Positions 1 through 9,246 of a stretch of 64,000 nucleotides of DNA are shown piece by piece (within the stretch, counting starts at the first letter, position 1; every line of letters starts with the position of its first letter). Source of the DNA: Haliscomenobacter sp. (GTDB lineage: Bacteria; Bacteroidota; Bacteroidia; Chitinophagales; Saprospiraceae); NCBI RefSeq assembly GCF_016718685.1, contig NZ_JADKCX010000002.1, forward strand, positions 117,514 to 181,513, written 5' to 3'. The position numbers were made by a program, and so were the translations under genes. The notes under the pieces are model-generated. The model had not been told where the DNA came from. It saw nothing but the letters and a program-made list of their open reading frames with translations, and made no database searches.

Positions 1-989
1 CCTCCATACAACACATCAATCACTCCTGGCTGTCGCAGAAAATCGTGCGGGAACCCCAGTTCAATTTGACTCAGTTCATTCAAACTGGCCAGAATTTCTT
101 CGGTGAATTCTACATTCACCGCTCCTAGGCAATCTTCCAACTGTGCTGGTTTAGTCGCCCCAACAATCGGAATAACCATTTTGCCCTGTTCCATTGTCCA
201 ACGAATGGCCAATTGCGCCGGAGAAACCCCCAGGTCTTCGGCCGCATCCACTACAGCTTGAGCCACCCGGTTGGCATATTCCGCCCGGCGTACACTGGCT
301 TCGGGAAGTCTACCTTTTTCTCCACGCAGGTATTTGCCCGTCAAAGCGCCTCCAGCAAGTGGAGCCCAAGGCGTAACGGCCATGCCAAAAGCATTGGCCA
401 TAGGCAAAAGATCACGTTCCGGCGTGCGTTGCAAAAGACTGTATTCTACTTGCAAAGCCACAAAACGCGCCCAGCCGCGCAATTCCGCCAGGGTATTCGC
501 CTGCGCTACAATCCAGGCTGGCGTATCGGATATGCCGATGTAATGCACCTTGCCCTGGGCTACCAGGTCGTCTAATCCGCGCATGACTTCGTCTACCGGG
601 GTAAGTCCATCCCAAGCGTGTACCCAGAGCAGATCGATGAAATCAGTACCCAGGCGTTTGAGGCTGCCTTCCACCGAGCGCATCATGTTTTTACGCGAAT
701 TGCCCGCAAAATTGGGATCACCAGTGCCGTCGCGCAGCGAATATTTGGTGGCCACTACAAAATGATCGCGGTTGGAGGCAATGAATTCACCGAGCCATTT
801 TTCGGAAGTGCCTTCGGTATAGCGGTTAGCAGTATCCAAAAAATTGCCACCGGCATTGGCGTAGAGATCAAAGATATCTTTGGAGGTATCGTAATCCGCG
901 CCCCAATTCCATTCTTTGCCAAAGCCCATGGTACCCAGGCAAAGTTCTGAAACGCGGAGGCCGCTTCGGCCTAGAAGTTTGTAGTTCAT
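1..989 (-). CDS. Aldo/keto reductase (C-terminus cut by window edge)
   Basis: NAD(P)H-dependent reductase of the aldo/keto reductase superfamily (TIM barrel), probably cytosolic and acting on a carbonyl compound that the sequence does not reveal. The frame opens with MNYKLLGRSGLRVSELCLG and stays open to the left edge (about 329 codons). The catalytic tetrad is visible: Asp and Tyr in FLDTANRY, Lys in VATKYS and His in LLWVHAWD. GISDTPAW and the late IPIVGATKP segment fit the cofactor-binding part of YajO/Tas-like members. I sampled the frame at four points along its length and found no shift. The gene stands alone, divergent from the lipoprotein at 1180. Family is secure, substrate unknown. 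Confidence 0.93.
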   Translation of the reverse strand, partial: MNYKLLGRSGLRVSELCLGTMGFGKEWNWGADYDTSKDIFDLYANAGGNFLDTANRYTEGTSEKWLGEFIASNRDHFVVATKYSLRDGTGDPNFAGNSRKNMMRSVEGSLKRLGTDFIDLLWVHAWDGLTPVDEVMRGLDDLVAQGKVHYIGISDTPAWIVAQANTLAELRGWARFVALQVEYSLLQRTPERDLLPMANAFGMAVTPWAPLAGGALTGKYLRGEKGRLPEASVRRAEYANRVAQAVVDAAEDLGVSPAQLAIRWTMEQGKMVIPIVGATKPAQLEDCLGAVNVEFTEEILASLNELSQIELGFPHDFLRQPGVIDVLYG

Positions 990-1106
990 GATGACGGTTT
1001 TCAGCGTTGTGCTAAAATTAGAACTACTGAATAGCTTGTAAAGTTGAGCACGTCTGCTTTTCTCCCCCTAAATGAGGATTTTTTCAAACCCCGGTTTGGG
1101 ATGATT

Positions 1107-1134
1107 TTTGGCACTTCAATAAGGCCTTACTTTG
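1107..1134 (+). promoter_or_regulatory. Putative Bacteroidota-type promoter for the 1180 lipoprotein
   Basis: TTTG at 1107-1110 and TTACTTTG at 1127-1134 resemble the phylum -33/-7 pattern (TTTG, TAnnTTTG) with 16 nt between them and one mismatch in the -7 box. The expected transcript start lies about 40 nt before the ATG at 1180. Pattern match only. Confidence 0.35.
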
Positions 1135-1179
1135 TATCATCATTCGCACATAAATGTTTCACATCAAAAAACAAATGTC

Positions 1180-1554
1180 ATGAAAAAGGGAATCTTCATC
1201 GCCGCCATATTTGCCGTTTTTTTCTTCAACAGCTGTGACCTTTCCAGCACTTATCCGCAAACGGATGCTACGGAAACAAGTGCTCAAATGAGTCCGGAAG
1301 AGACTAAAATGGCTGCCATCAAACAAAAACTTGCCGAAAAACAAGAATTGGGTGAAATAACTGACGAGCAAGCTGCGGCTTTGTTGTTGCTCATTCTGGC
1401 CGCAATTGCCAGCGAAAGTGGCAATGCTGACGCAGGAGGCTCCACAGGTTACAGCAATGAATATGGCAACTCTGGTTACAGCGAAGATGAAGTAATGGAC
1501 ATGGTGGTGGATCAGGCGATCAACCCGGTGGGCACCATCAACTACAACTACTAA
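1180..1554 (+). CDS. Small secreted lipoprotein, unknown function
   Basis: Predicted 124-residue lipoprotein. The start MKKGIFIAAIFAVFFFNSC gives a short basic N-region, a hydrophobic core and a lipobox-like FNSC with Cys19; an upstream in-frame start at 1132 would bury this signal, so the ATG at 1180 was chosen. After the Cys comes a Thr/Ser/Glu-rich linker, then a helix-prone stretch around residues 38-65 (KQKLAEKQELGEITDEQAA), then a Gly/Ser/Tyr/Asn-rich tail. No catalytic motif or known family was recognised. A candidate promoter lies upstream, and the stop is 8 nt from the convergent ORF at 1562-2023. Membrane-anchored location is inferred from the signal; the role is unknown. Confidence 0.75.
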   Translation: MKKGIFIAAIFAVFFFNSCDLSSTYPQTDATETSAQMSPEETKMAAIKQKLAEKQELGEITDEQAAALLLLILAAIASESGNADAGGSTGYSNEYGNSGYSEDEVMDMVVDQAINPVGTINYNY

Positions 1555-1561
1555 AAAAGAT

Positions 1562-2023
1562 TTATCCCAACGACAGGTGTTCAAAAATCTCATCTACAGC
1601 ATCAAAAGACTTTACCCCAATTTTTTCTTCTTCTCCCCCCAATAGGTTGAGGCCAAGGGGTTGCAGCAGTTCCAACATCGATTTGAGTTCTGTAGTTGCT
1701 ACCCCGATTCCCAACAGGATTGGAAAGTTTTGGCAAAAATCCTGAAGGACTTGCACGTTCAGGATTTCTCCTTTTTGTACCTGGTCCCAGTTGAATCCCT
1801 CCTTTGTCAAAGTTGAGCAAAATACGTGACATGGGGTGCAAATGGGTGAGCATAAATTCAACATCCCCCGCCGTCGTCGTTTTTCCACCACAATTTCCTT
1901 GATCACGGGCAGTTGGTAAGAGAGATCCATCACGGTGGCCAAATCGGTAAACATGCCAACCTGAACGGCATCAAGCTGAAGTTCGACTTTAGACTTGCTG
2001 CGCCGGGAGATTACTTGGCTCAA
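1562..2023 (-). CDS. Unidentified ORF with a suspected pair of compensating frameshifts
   Basis: An open frame of 153 codons that I do not recognise. Both ends look protein-like (QLDAVQVGMFTDLATVMD at the start, FDAVDEIFEHLSL at the end). The middle, about residues 48-75, turns Arg/Cys-rich and unlike the rest. In the next frame the same stretch reads as ordinary protein (AGDVEFMLTHLHPMSRILL). One base gained at the AAAAA run near 1888-1892 and one lost at a GGG near 1798-1802 would join the ends through this alternative middle. The gene is convergent with the 1180 lipoprotein and divergent from rpiB. Coding status is likely but not certain. Confidence 0.5.
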   Translation of the reverse strand: MSQVISRRSKSKVELQLDAVQVGMFTDLATVMDLSYQLPVIKEIVVEKRRRRGMLNLCSPICTPCHVFCSTLTKEGFNWDQVQKGEILNVQVLQDFCQNFPILLGIGVATTELKSMLELLQPLGLNLLGGEEEKIGVKSFDAVDEIFEHLSLG

Positions 2024-2148
2024 AAATGGTCTTTTTTCCCTGCTTTTCGTTATTTTTCGCCGCAGGCTCTCAAAATAAGCCTCAATCAGGAAAAAAATCC
2101 CCTATTTTTGATCTCAAGCACTCCTGTCGCAACAAGTCTGGTAGATAA

Positions 2149-2180
2149 TTGCGCGAAAAATGCTGAACGCCTTACCTTTG
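2149..2180 (+). promoter_or_regulatory. Putative Bacteroidota-type promoter for rpiB
   Basis: TTG at 2149-2151 and an exact TAnnTTTG match (TACCTTTG, 2173-2180) are separated by 21 nt. The ATG of rpiB follows 17 nt after the -7 box, implying a very short leader. Confidence 0.5.
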
Positions 2181-2197
2181 CGGACAAAGACAAAACA

Positions 2198-2641
2198 ATG
2201 AACGTAAAAACCATTTCCATCGGTTGCGACCACGCTGGTTTTCCTTATAAAGATGCGATAAAAGCAATGCTCACGACAATGGGTATTGAAGTAAAGGACT
2301 ACGGTACCTATTCGCTCGATTCGGTTGATTATCCCGATTTTGTACATCCCGTAGCCAACGATGTGGAAAATGCGCAAGCTGACTTGGGGGTTTTGCTTTG
2401 TGGCAGCGGAAATGGGGTAGCCATCACCGCCAACAAGCACCAGGGCATTCGGGCAGCGCTATGCTGGATGGAGGAAATTGCCGCACTGGCTCGGCAGCAC
2501 AACAACGCCAACATCGTTTGCCTGCCTGTTCGTTTCACTACGCTTGAACAAGCGGAGGCGATTGTCAAAACGTTCTTGAGCGCGGAGTTTGAAGGGGGAA
2601 GGCACGCGCGGCGGGTGGATAAAATTCCGCTGGGGTGTTAA
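2198..2641 (+). CDS. rpiB: Ribose-5-phosphate isomerase B
   Basis: Interconverts ribose-5-phosphate and ribulose-5-phosphate in the non-oxidative pentose phosphate pathway (LacA/RpiB family); the product is cytosolic, 147 residues, usual length. Visible motifs are GCDHAG (residues 9-14, phosphate/sugar binding), Cys68 in LLCGSGNG (catalytic base position; Ser70 replaces the Thr of the E. coli enzyme) and QHNNAN (His101-Asn102, ring opening). A longer in-frame extension to 1913 exists but lacks family similarity and runs through the promoter, so the ATG at 2198 was chosen. It stands alone; the next gene starts 70 nt later. Confidence 0.95.
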   Translation: MNVKTISIGCDHAGFPYKDAIKAMLTTMGIEVKDYGTYSLDSVDYPDFVHPVANDVENAQADLGVLLCGSGNGVAITANKHQGIRAALCWMEEIAALARQHNNANIVCLPVRFTTLEQAEAIVKTFLSAEFEGGRHARRVDKIPLGC

Positions 2642-2711
2642 TTAAAAAGACTTAAGGCTTATCTTTCTGTCCAAATTGTTCGTTATAAGCAATGCTAACG
2701 TCTAACCAAAT

Positions 2712-4279
2712 ATGAAAAAACCACTCTTTTTATCCATGATCCTGCTGTTGAGCATGACGCTCAAGGCCCAAATGGATCAAACCGCCCAACGTTTTGCGTC
2801 GACCATCACCGCAGAAGACCTGAAGCGTCACCTTTTCAAACTCACTTCTGCCGAGTTGGAAGGCCGTGAAACGGGCACCGCGGGGCAACGCCTGGCAGCG
2901 GATTACATCGCCTCACAAATGAAGTCCTGGAATTTGCCCGCCATTGGCGAGGCGGGTACCTTTTTCCAGTACATCACTTTTACGAACCAAAGCTGGAGCA
3001 AGATTGAGATGAAAGACGCGGACAAAGACCTCCGCCATCTTTGGGATTATTATGCCTATCCAGGCACCAATCCTAAAAAGTTTGACGGCAATTTTGAAGA
3101 CGCCGTATTCCTTGGCTTTGGCATTGACGCCCCAGAATACAGTGATTATAAAGGAGTTGATGTAGCTGGAAAATTGGTCGTAGTCTACGACGGAGAACCC
3201 ATGCACCAGGGCAAATCCTGGGTCAGTGGCAACTCAACACCTTCGGAATGGGCGACGGATTGGCGAAAAAAAGCAAAAGTCGCCAAAGCCAATGGCGCCG
3301 CTGCACTATTCATCATCGATCGCAAATTCAAGGAGAATGTAGCCGAAGCCCGCAAAGCCATCCTCAATTCGCGCAACGACATGGCCAAGGACGAAGACCC
3401 CGAGACGAATTACGCCCCTAACTATTTCATCACCACCGATTTGGCCAAGAGCATGTTCGGAAAATGGTGAGCAAGATTACTGGCGCACGCGATAAGATTG
3501 AAAGTAAAGGCAAACCCCGCAATGTTGGGTTCAAGTGTGCCGTAAAAATGGTTGCCGAGAAAAATTACAGCCAGCTCAAAGGCTCCAATGTGCTGGGATT
3601 CATTGAAGGTACCGATCCTAAACTGAAAGATGAGTATGTTGTAGTCACCGCTCATTACGATCACCTGGGCAAGCGCGGCGACGACATGTATCCCGGTGCC
3701 GACGACAATGCCTCCGGCACTTCAACGGTACTGGAAATCTGCCAAGCTTTTGTAGAAGCCAAAAAAGCAGGCCTGGGTCCCCGTCGCAGCGTGTTGTGTA
3801 TGCTTGTTTCTGGAGAAGAAAAAGGGCTTTTGGGTTCTCAATATTATGCACAATACCCCATTTTTCCACTCGAAAAAACCGTGGTTGACGTGAACGTTGA
3901 CATGGTCGGAAGAGTAGACGATGAACACAAAGACAACCCTGATTACATTTACGTCATCGGTGCCGATCGGTTGAGTTCAGAGCTGCACCAGATCAACGAG
4001 CACGCCAACTCAACGTACACCAATTTGACTTTGGACTACAAATACAACGATGAAAAAGATCCCAATCGTTATTACTACCGTTCGGATCATTACAATTTTG
4101 CCAAAAAGGGCATTCCTGCCATTTTTTACTTCAATGGCACCCATGCCGATTACCACCGCACCAGCGATACGCCCGATAAAATCAATTTTGAAAAAATGAC
4201 CAAAATTGGCCACCTGGTGTTTTATACTTCCTGGGAATTGGCCAATCGGGATGGGCGCATTAAGGTGGACAAGAAATAA
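2712..4279 (+). CDS. Secreted M28-family zinc aminopeptidase (frame interrupted near 3463)
   Basis: Predicted exported zinc peptidase of family M28. Signal peptide MKKPLFLSMILLLSMTLKAQ; a PA-like insert covers roughly residues 100-250; the catalytic domain carries the metal ligands in order: His in VTAHYDHLG, Asp in GADDNASGT, the Glu pair in SGEEKGLLG, Asp in NVDMVGRV and His in HADYHRTSDTP. The reading frame stops at 3470 (FGKW) and resumes in another frame as MVSKITGARDK; one extra A in the AAAA at 3461-3464 would join them into a single product of about 521 residues. All ligands survive, so an assembly indel is likelier than decay. A strong hairpin terminator follows. Confidence 0.9.
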
Positions 4280-4282
4280 AAC

Positions 4283-4324
4283 AAAAAAGGAGCCATGTCT
4301 AACTTTAGACATGGCTCCTTTTTT
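4283..4324. terminator. Bidirectional intrinsic terminator
   Basis: A perfect 20-bp inverted repeat (4283-4302 with 4305-4324), with an A-run on the left arm and a T-run on the right, sits between the convergent M28 peptidase and the T9SS protein. It can end transcription from both sides. Confidence 0.9.
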
Positions 4325-4343
4325 GTTTGACGATTTTACAAAC

Positions 4344-5586
4344 TTACTGCTTGATTACCCGCCCTACGAAATTTATAGCCCCTTCTCGTGCCCTGATCCA
4401 GTACACACCGGCAGGGAATGAACTAAGGTCGATTTCCCCATTTTGCTGGTTCATTTGACCAGAACTGATCAATTTTCCAGCTGTATTGAGTACCTGAAAG
4501 GAGGCATTGGGTGGCAAATCCAGGCGAATTTTGCCAGCGCTGGGATTTGGGCTGATGGCCATGGTACGAACCTGAAAACCCGGTGAATGCAAAGCGGATG
4601 CCTGGTCGTAGAAATAGAAACCCTTAGATTCAAGCGTCCAGCTAGTCGTTGCTGCATTCCAGCGATAATTTACATCAATAGCAATGTCGTTTTTGGCGGT
4701 GTAAAAAAAATCGCTGCGGTCTTTTTGATCCAATTGAACGAAGCTGAATACGCGGGAACTAAGGCGTTGATTGGCGTCGTATTCGTTCTGAGTGATGGCC
4801 GAGAGCACCCAACTACGCGCTGTTGAATCCCAGGTGAAACTTTCTGCTTTTGATACCAACCCTGAACTCGTGTATTGATTCAACAGTCGGCCAATGGGTA
4901 ACGTATCTTTGGTTGGACTTACGGAATAAGTGGTTGAATTAGCCAATTTACCGTTTTCAATAGTATAGACTGCAAATCCGTTCAAGGTGCTGACTTCACC
5001 CTGAATAGTGTAGGTTTCCGTTTTTGTATTGTTCTTTGCCGCATCATAAAAATACAGCGCTTTGCCTTGTATGATTTGCCCGGCAATAAAAGCACTCGTC
5101 TGGGTCTCCAACAATTGTCCCTGATTGTTGTAAATGCCTTTTATACGCGACCAAATCCCATTTATTTCCTATGGCATTCCAACTGTAAGATAATGTAGAA
5201 TCAGCCAGGCCATTGGTTTCTTTAGGGAAAACCTGAAAGCGCAAAATCGGCGTGTATTGTTTGGTGGCGGCATTGTAAAGCTGCTGAGTGTTCAGCAACA
5301 GGCGCTGCTGATCGTCGAATTTAGAAGTGTTTAGACCTTGTGGAACCCAGCCCCCTGCTTGAAATTGCTCCGTGCGTTCAATGCGCTCAGTTGGGCTGGG
5401 ATAAGTATTGAACCTGCGCACGATTGGCGTAGAATCATTAGGCGTGGGTAAGCCATAGACGAACTGCTCGAAGCGTACGAGCCTTGAATCGGTGCTGGTT
5501 TGAGTATTTTGGGCAATACCCATTTGAACCTGTAACTGAGCAATAAGCAGTGTACAGGTGATCAAAAAACATCGTTTTTTTTTCAT
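4344..5586 (-). CDS. Secreted protein with T9SS sorting domain (frame interrupted near 5115-5155)
   Basis: Predicted cell-surface or secreted protein of about 410 residues. The N-terminus has a signal peptide (MKKKRCFLITCTLLIAQLQ). The middle is built from loosely repeated blocks with recurring W, Y and N (for example SYSWNAIGNKW and NYRWNAATTSW). The last ~75 residues form a type A T9SS sorting domain: SPNPSAGKIRLDLP, then ASFQVLNTAGKLI, then LSSFPAGVYWIRA and a basic C-terminus. The frame from 5586 and the frame ending at 4344 overlap between 5044 and 5114 and must be joined by a one-base shift just upstream, where a GIYNNQGQLLETQ-like continuation appears. Passenger function unknown. Confidence 0.8.
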
Positions 5587-5621
5587 TTTGAGATAGGTTT
5601 TGTTAGCGCTTGTTTAAGCGC

Positions 5622-7283
5622 TTAGCTTTCTTTCAATGCCCGGCGCAGAATTTTCCCGACATTGGTTTTGGGCAATTCATCCCTAAACTCTACATGCCGG
5701 GGCACTTTATAGGCCGTTAGGTTCTCCCGACAATACGCAATTATTTCTTCCTTATTGAGCGACTTGTCTTTTTTAACAATAAACACTTTGACTGCTTCAG
5801 TCGACTTGGCATCGGGTACACCAATCGCTGCTACTTCTAATACCTTGGGGTGTGCAGCAATGACATCTTCGATCTCATTGGGATAAACGTTGAAAGCAGA
5901 TACCAGAATCATGTCTTTTTTGCGGTCGACAATCTGGAAGTAACCATCTTCATGCATCAGGCCAATGTCTCCAGTTAACAGCCAACCGTCCACAATCATT
6001 TGAGCTGTTTCTTCTGGCTGATTGTAATACCCTTTCATCACTTGCGGGCCTTTGATCTGAATTTCACCGATCTGGTTCGGCCCCACTACATGCCCCTGTT
6101 CGTCCACAATGCGTAGATCAGTAGAAGGCAATGGAATCCCAATGGAACCAATTTTGCCGGTACCATCATAAGGGTTAGTCGTAGCTACCGGTGAAGTTTC
6201 GGTCAAGCCATAACCTTCCGACAAATAACAACCCGTTACTTGTTGCCATTTTTCTGCCACGGCTTTTTGCACGGCCATACCTCCGCCAGAAGACACTTTC
6301 AATTTGCTAAAATCCAGTTTGGCGAAATCAGGGTTGTTCAGCAAGGCGTTAAACAAAGTATTGACCCCCGTGATCACCGAAATGGCATTGCCTTGCATCG
6401 CCTTGATGACCGAAGGAATATCCCGGGCGTTGGTAACCAGTACATTGTGTGCGCCAAAACTCATCAAGCACAGGACATTGACCGTAAAAGCAAAAATGTG
6501 GTACAGTGGGAGTGGACAAAGTGCAATTTCATCCCCATGTCTTAGGAATGGTTCACACCAGGCTTTGACCTGCAACATATTGCTTACCAGGTTGCCATTG
6601 GTAAGCATGGCACCTTTGGACACCCCAGTGGTGCCTCCGGTATACTGCAATACAATTACATCGTCGGACTTACCCGTATGGGCTGGAATCTGGAATTTCT
6701 TGCCCTGGGTTAGTGCTTCGGTGAAAGAAACGGCATTTAAAATTTCATACTTGGGCACCATGCGCTTGAGGCTGCGCACCACAAAATTGACCACTATCTT
6801 TCTAGGGAAACCCAACAATTCTCCAATACTTGTGGTGATCACAGTTTTGATGGCGGTATTGGGCAGAATCTGTTGCAAGTTGGACGCATAGTTTTCGGCA
6901 ATGATGATTGCAACAGCACCCGAATCTTTGAATTGGTGCTCCATTTCCCGCGGCTTATACAAGGGATTGGTGTTCACCACGATCAGACCGGCCCGCAATG
7001 CGCCAAATAACGCGATGGGGTATTGCAGCAAATTGGGCATCATGATGGCTATTTTATCCCCCGGCTCCAGCCCCCTTGACAACAAATAAGCTCCGAAATC
7101 TCGTGAGTATTTGTCAATTTGCTCATACGTCATGGCTTTGTCCATACAAGAAAAGGCCGTTTTTTTGGCGTATTTCTTAAAAGACTGTTCCAACAATTCT
7201 ACTACCGTAGTGTATTCTTCCGGATTAATATTGGCTGGAATACCGTGTGGATATTTTTTGAGCCAAGGGCGAAATTCACTCAT
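5622..7283 (-). CDS. fadD: Long-chain fatty acid--CoA ligase
   Basis: Activates free fatty acids to acyl-CoA via an acyl-adenylate (ANL superfamily), feeding beta-oxidation or lipid synthesis at the inner face of the membrane. The P-loop-like AMP-binding motif YTGGTTGVSKGA is present, followed by SEGYGLTETSP, the TGDIG hinge region and the late PKTNVGKILRRAL with the catalytic Lys. Length is 553 residues from the ATG at 7283, normal for FadD. A GTG 48 nt upstream is in frame but falls inside a promoter-like box, and MSEFRPWLKKYPHGIP matches the usual FadD start better. Monocistronic, divergent from the LD-carboxypeptidase. Confidence 0.94.
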   Translation of the reverse strand: MSEFRPWLKKYPHGIPANINPEEYTTVVELLEQSFKKYAKKTAFSCMDKAMTYEQIDKYSRDFGAYLLSRGLEPGDKIAIMMPNLLQYPIALFGALRAGLIVVNTNPLYKPREMEHQFKDSGAVAIIIAENYASNLQQILPNTAIKTVITTSIGELLGFPRKIVVNFVVRSLKRMVPKYEILNAVSFTEALTQGKKFQIPAHTGKSDDVIVLQYTGGTTGVSKGAMLTNGNLVSNMLQVKAWCEPFLRHGDEIALCPLPLYHIFAFTVNVLCLMSFGAHNVLVTNARDIPSVIKAMQGNAISVITGVNTLFNALLNNPDFAKLDFSKLKVSSGGGMAVQKAVAEKWQQVTGCYLSEGYGLTETSPVATTNPYDGTGKIGSIGIPLPSTDLRIVDEQGHVVGPNQIGEIQIKGPQVMKGYYNQPEETAQMIVDGWLLTGDIGLMHEDGYFQIVDRKKDMILVSAFNVYPNEIEDVIAAHPKVLEVAAIGVPDAKSTEAVKVFIVKKDKSLNKEEIIAYCRENLTAYKVPRHVEFRDELPKTNVGKILRRALKES

Positions 7284-7330
7284 TAGATTGATCTGGTCTG
7301 GTTTTGCAAAAATATTTTTGGCATTAAGCA

Positions 7331-7338
7331 CAAAAATA
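7331..7338 (-). promoter_or_regulatory. Putative -7 box for fadD
   Basis: The minus strand reads TATTTTTG, an exact TAnnTTTG match 47 nt upstream of the chosen fadD ATG. No clear TTTG -33 box is seen, so this is a weak call. Confidence 0.35.
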
Positions 7339-7378
7339 AGAATATTGCATATAGGATTGATTAAAAAAACCGCTCTTT

Positions 7379-8419
7379 ATGAATCGTCGCTTTTTTACCC
7401 GCAATTTGGCGTTGGGCTCTTTTATTCCATTTGTCATGAATGGCCGCAAGAGCAATCGCCGTCAGGAGCGGCCCGCTTTGCTCAAACCAGCTCGGTTAAA
7501 ACCGGGTGATTTGGTGTCCCTCATTACCCCAGGGAGTTTTATTCCTGACGCCACTTTGGAAAAAGCGGTGAAAAACCTGGAAGGATTGGGACTGAGAATT
7601 GCTCCGGGTAAAAACCTGCGGGCCAAATACGGCTTTGTGGCGGGTACCGATGCCCAACGTTTGGCCGACTTACATGAAGCCTTCGCCAATCCTGAAATAA
7701 AAGCCGTTTGGTGTGCCCGAGGAGGTTATGGTTGTACCCGTTTATTGCCTTACATCGACTATCCATTGATCCGCAAGAATCCAAAAGTTTTTATTGGTTA
7801 CAGCGATATTACGGCGTTGCACCTGGCTTTTTTGCAAAAAACAGGCCTGATCGGTTTCCACGGTCCCGTTGCACAATCCAGTTTTACCCCTTATACCCTT
7901 GAGCATTTTATGGCAGTGGTAATGGAAGGTCGCGCTCCCCATACGATTCCATTAGCAGAAGCTTATGCCGAGCCGGAGGATGAGCTTTATAAATTTTCAA
8001 CCTTGCGCAAAGGACGGGTGCAAGGCGAATTACAAGGAGGGAATCTCAGCTTGTTGGCGGCGATGGCGGGTACTGAGTTTGAGTTAGATGCGACCAATAA
8101 ACTTGTATTTTTAGAAGACATTGAGGAAAAGCCTTATCGCGTTGACCGTATGCTCACTCAATTGCGGCAATCGGCCTTTCTACACCAGGCCGCTGGTTTT
8201 GCTCTGGGTGTTTTCGCAGATTGCGGACCCGAAGAAGGAGATGAGTCCCTTTCTCTGCAAGAAACGGTAACGGATCGCTTGGCCGATATTCCAGTTCCTG
8301 CTGCATATGGTCTCTCCTTTGGGCACATTGCGCATCAATGCACCTTACCCCTGGGCATTATGGCAGAGTTGGATACCGAGGCTCAAACTTTGAGGTTATT
8401 GGAAAGTGCGGTGAAATAA
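7379..8419 (+). CDS. LD-carboxypeptidase (S66 / LdcA-MccF family)
   Basis: Serine peptidase that removes the terminal D-Ala from peptidoglycan tetrapeptides (LdcA) or cleaves related amide bonds (MccF). Length 346 residues. Landmarks: LKPGDLVSLITPGS at the N-terminal domain start, the nucleophile Ser in FIGYSDITAL, a Glu-rich segment VFLEDIEEKPYRVDRML with the triad Glu, and the triad His in YGLSFGHIAHQ. The N-terminus MNRRFFTRNLALGSF has a twin-arginine-like pattern (RR, then F and a hydrophobic stretch), so export is possible but not certain. Likely role is cell-wall recycling or remodelling. Confidence 0.9.
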   Translation: MNRRFFTRNLALGSFIPFVMNGRKSNRRQERPALLKPARLKPGDLVSLITPGSFIPDATLEKAVKNLEGLGLRIAPGKNLRAKYGFVAGTDAQRLADLHEAFANPEIKAVWCARGGYGCTRLLPYIDYPLIRKNPKVFIGYSDITALHLAFLQKTGLIGFHGPVAQSSFTPYTLEHFMAVVMEGRAPHTIPLAEAYAEPEDELYKFSTLRKGRVQGELQGGNLSLLAAMAGTEFELDATNKLVFLEDIEEKPYRVDRMLTQLRQSAFLHQAAGFALGVFADCGPEEGDESLSLQETVTDRLADIPVPAAYGLSFGHIAHQCTLPLGIMAELDTEAQTLRLLESAVK

Positions 8420-8503
8420 TTTTGTTGAAAAATGAAGTTCATTTGTTATTAAAAAAAGTAGCAGTATTGTAAACTTTTCAGTGCATTATAAATACCAAAG
8501 TCT

Positions 8504-8511
8504 TATTTTTG
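8504..8511 (+). promoter_or_regulatory. Putative -7 box for the CPBP gene
   Basis: TATTTTTG is an exact TAnnTTTG match 16 nt before the ATG at 8528. No convincing -33 box lies upstream. Confidence 0.35.
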
Positions 8512-8527
8512 TAAAAACCTCAGTATC

Positions 8528-9214
8528 ATGAACACCAAAACACTATTGCTGCTTTTAGTAGTTGCAATGATTTATTTGGCCTGGCTCCTTCTGCACCAGG
8601 TTATTTTTCATCGCAGTTTTTGCCGCCCGGCCAATCGCCTTGCCGAGTATTTTTATCATCGGCTATCGGGGTTTCTATTTTTAGGGATAATCTCTTATTG
8701 GATTGGGAGTCATTGGTTAGATTTAAGCCCGGCTCAGATGGGTGTTGGGTTTACCCTCAACAACGTTGCGAAGTGGTCATTACTTGCGGCAGTGCTCGTT
8801 ATTCCTGCCTTGATGTTTAGGGTTGGGCCTCAAAAAAGAAACCTCTGGGACAATCCCAAGATTCGTGCGCGGCATTGGAGTTGGGCATTGGTGCTATTCA
8901 GTACCTTGAGTTGGGTCATTTACCTCTTTGCTTACGAGTTCTTCTTCCGTGGTTTTCTGCTGTTTCCCTGCATTGATCAATGGGGATTGGTTTGGGCTGT
9001 CGTGATCAACGTGGTTTTTTACTCCCTAGCACACCTGGATCAAGGTTGGAGGATGGTAATCGGCGCAGCGATATTTTCTGTCATTTTATCCCTGATCAGT
9101 TTTTATACGGGAAATTTTTATGCTGCTTTTTTGATCCATGTGATCAATGCTTGTTGCAATGAGTGGATTTCTCTTTATTATCATCCGGAGATGCGGGTGA
9201 AGGGATTGATTTAA
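8528..9214 (+). CDS. CPBP (Rce1/Abi)-family membrane protein with an altered first motif
   Basis: Polytopic membrane protein of 228 residues in the CPBP family of intramembrane glutamate proteases. Motif 2 His169 (FYSLAHLD) and motif 3 His204/Asn207 (IHVIN) are present. Motif 1, normally EExxxR, reads YEFFFR (residues 136-141): the second Glu and Arg remain but the first Glu, thought to activate water in Rce1, is Tyr. Activity is therefore uncertain. Several hydrophobic segments fit the family fold. It is 32 nt upstream of the 9247 lipoprotein in the same direction and could share its transcript. Substrate unknown. Confidence 0.8.
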   Translation: MNTKTLLLLLVVAMIYLAWLLLHQVIFHRSFCRPANRLAEYFYHRLSGFLFLGIISYWIGSHWLDLSPAQMGVGFTLNNVAKWSLLAAVLVIPALMFRVGPQKRNLWDNPKIRARHWSWALVLFSTLSWVIYLFAYEFFFRGFLLFPCIDQWGLVWAVVINVVFYSLAHLDQGWRMVIGAAIFSVILSLISFYTGNFYAAFLIHVINACCNEWISLYYHPEMRVKGLI

Positions 9215-9246
9215 GCCAAATTAACTATACACTAACCCAGAATGAA

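Noticed and set aside
1913..2197. N-terminal extension of RpiB
   Set aside because: It runs through an exact promoter box and adds residues absent from the family.
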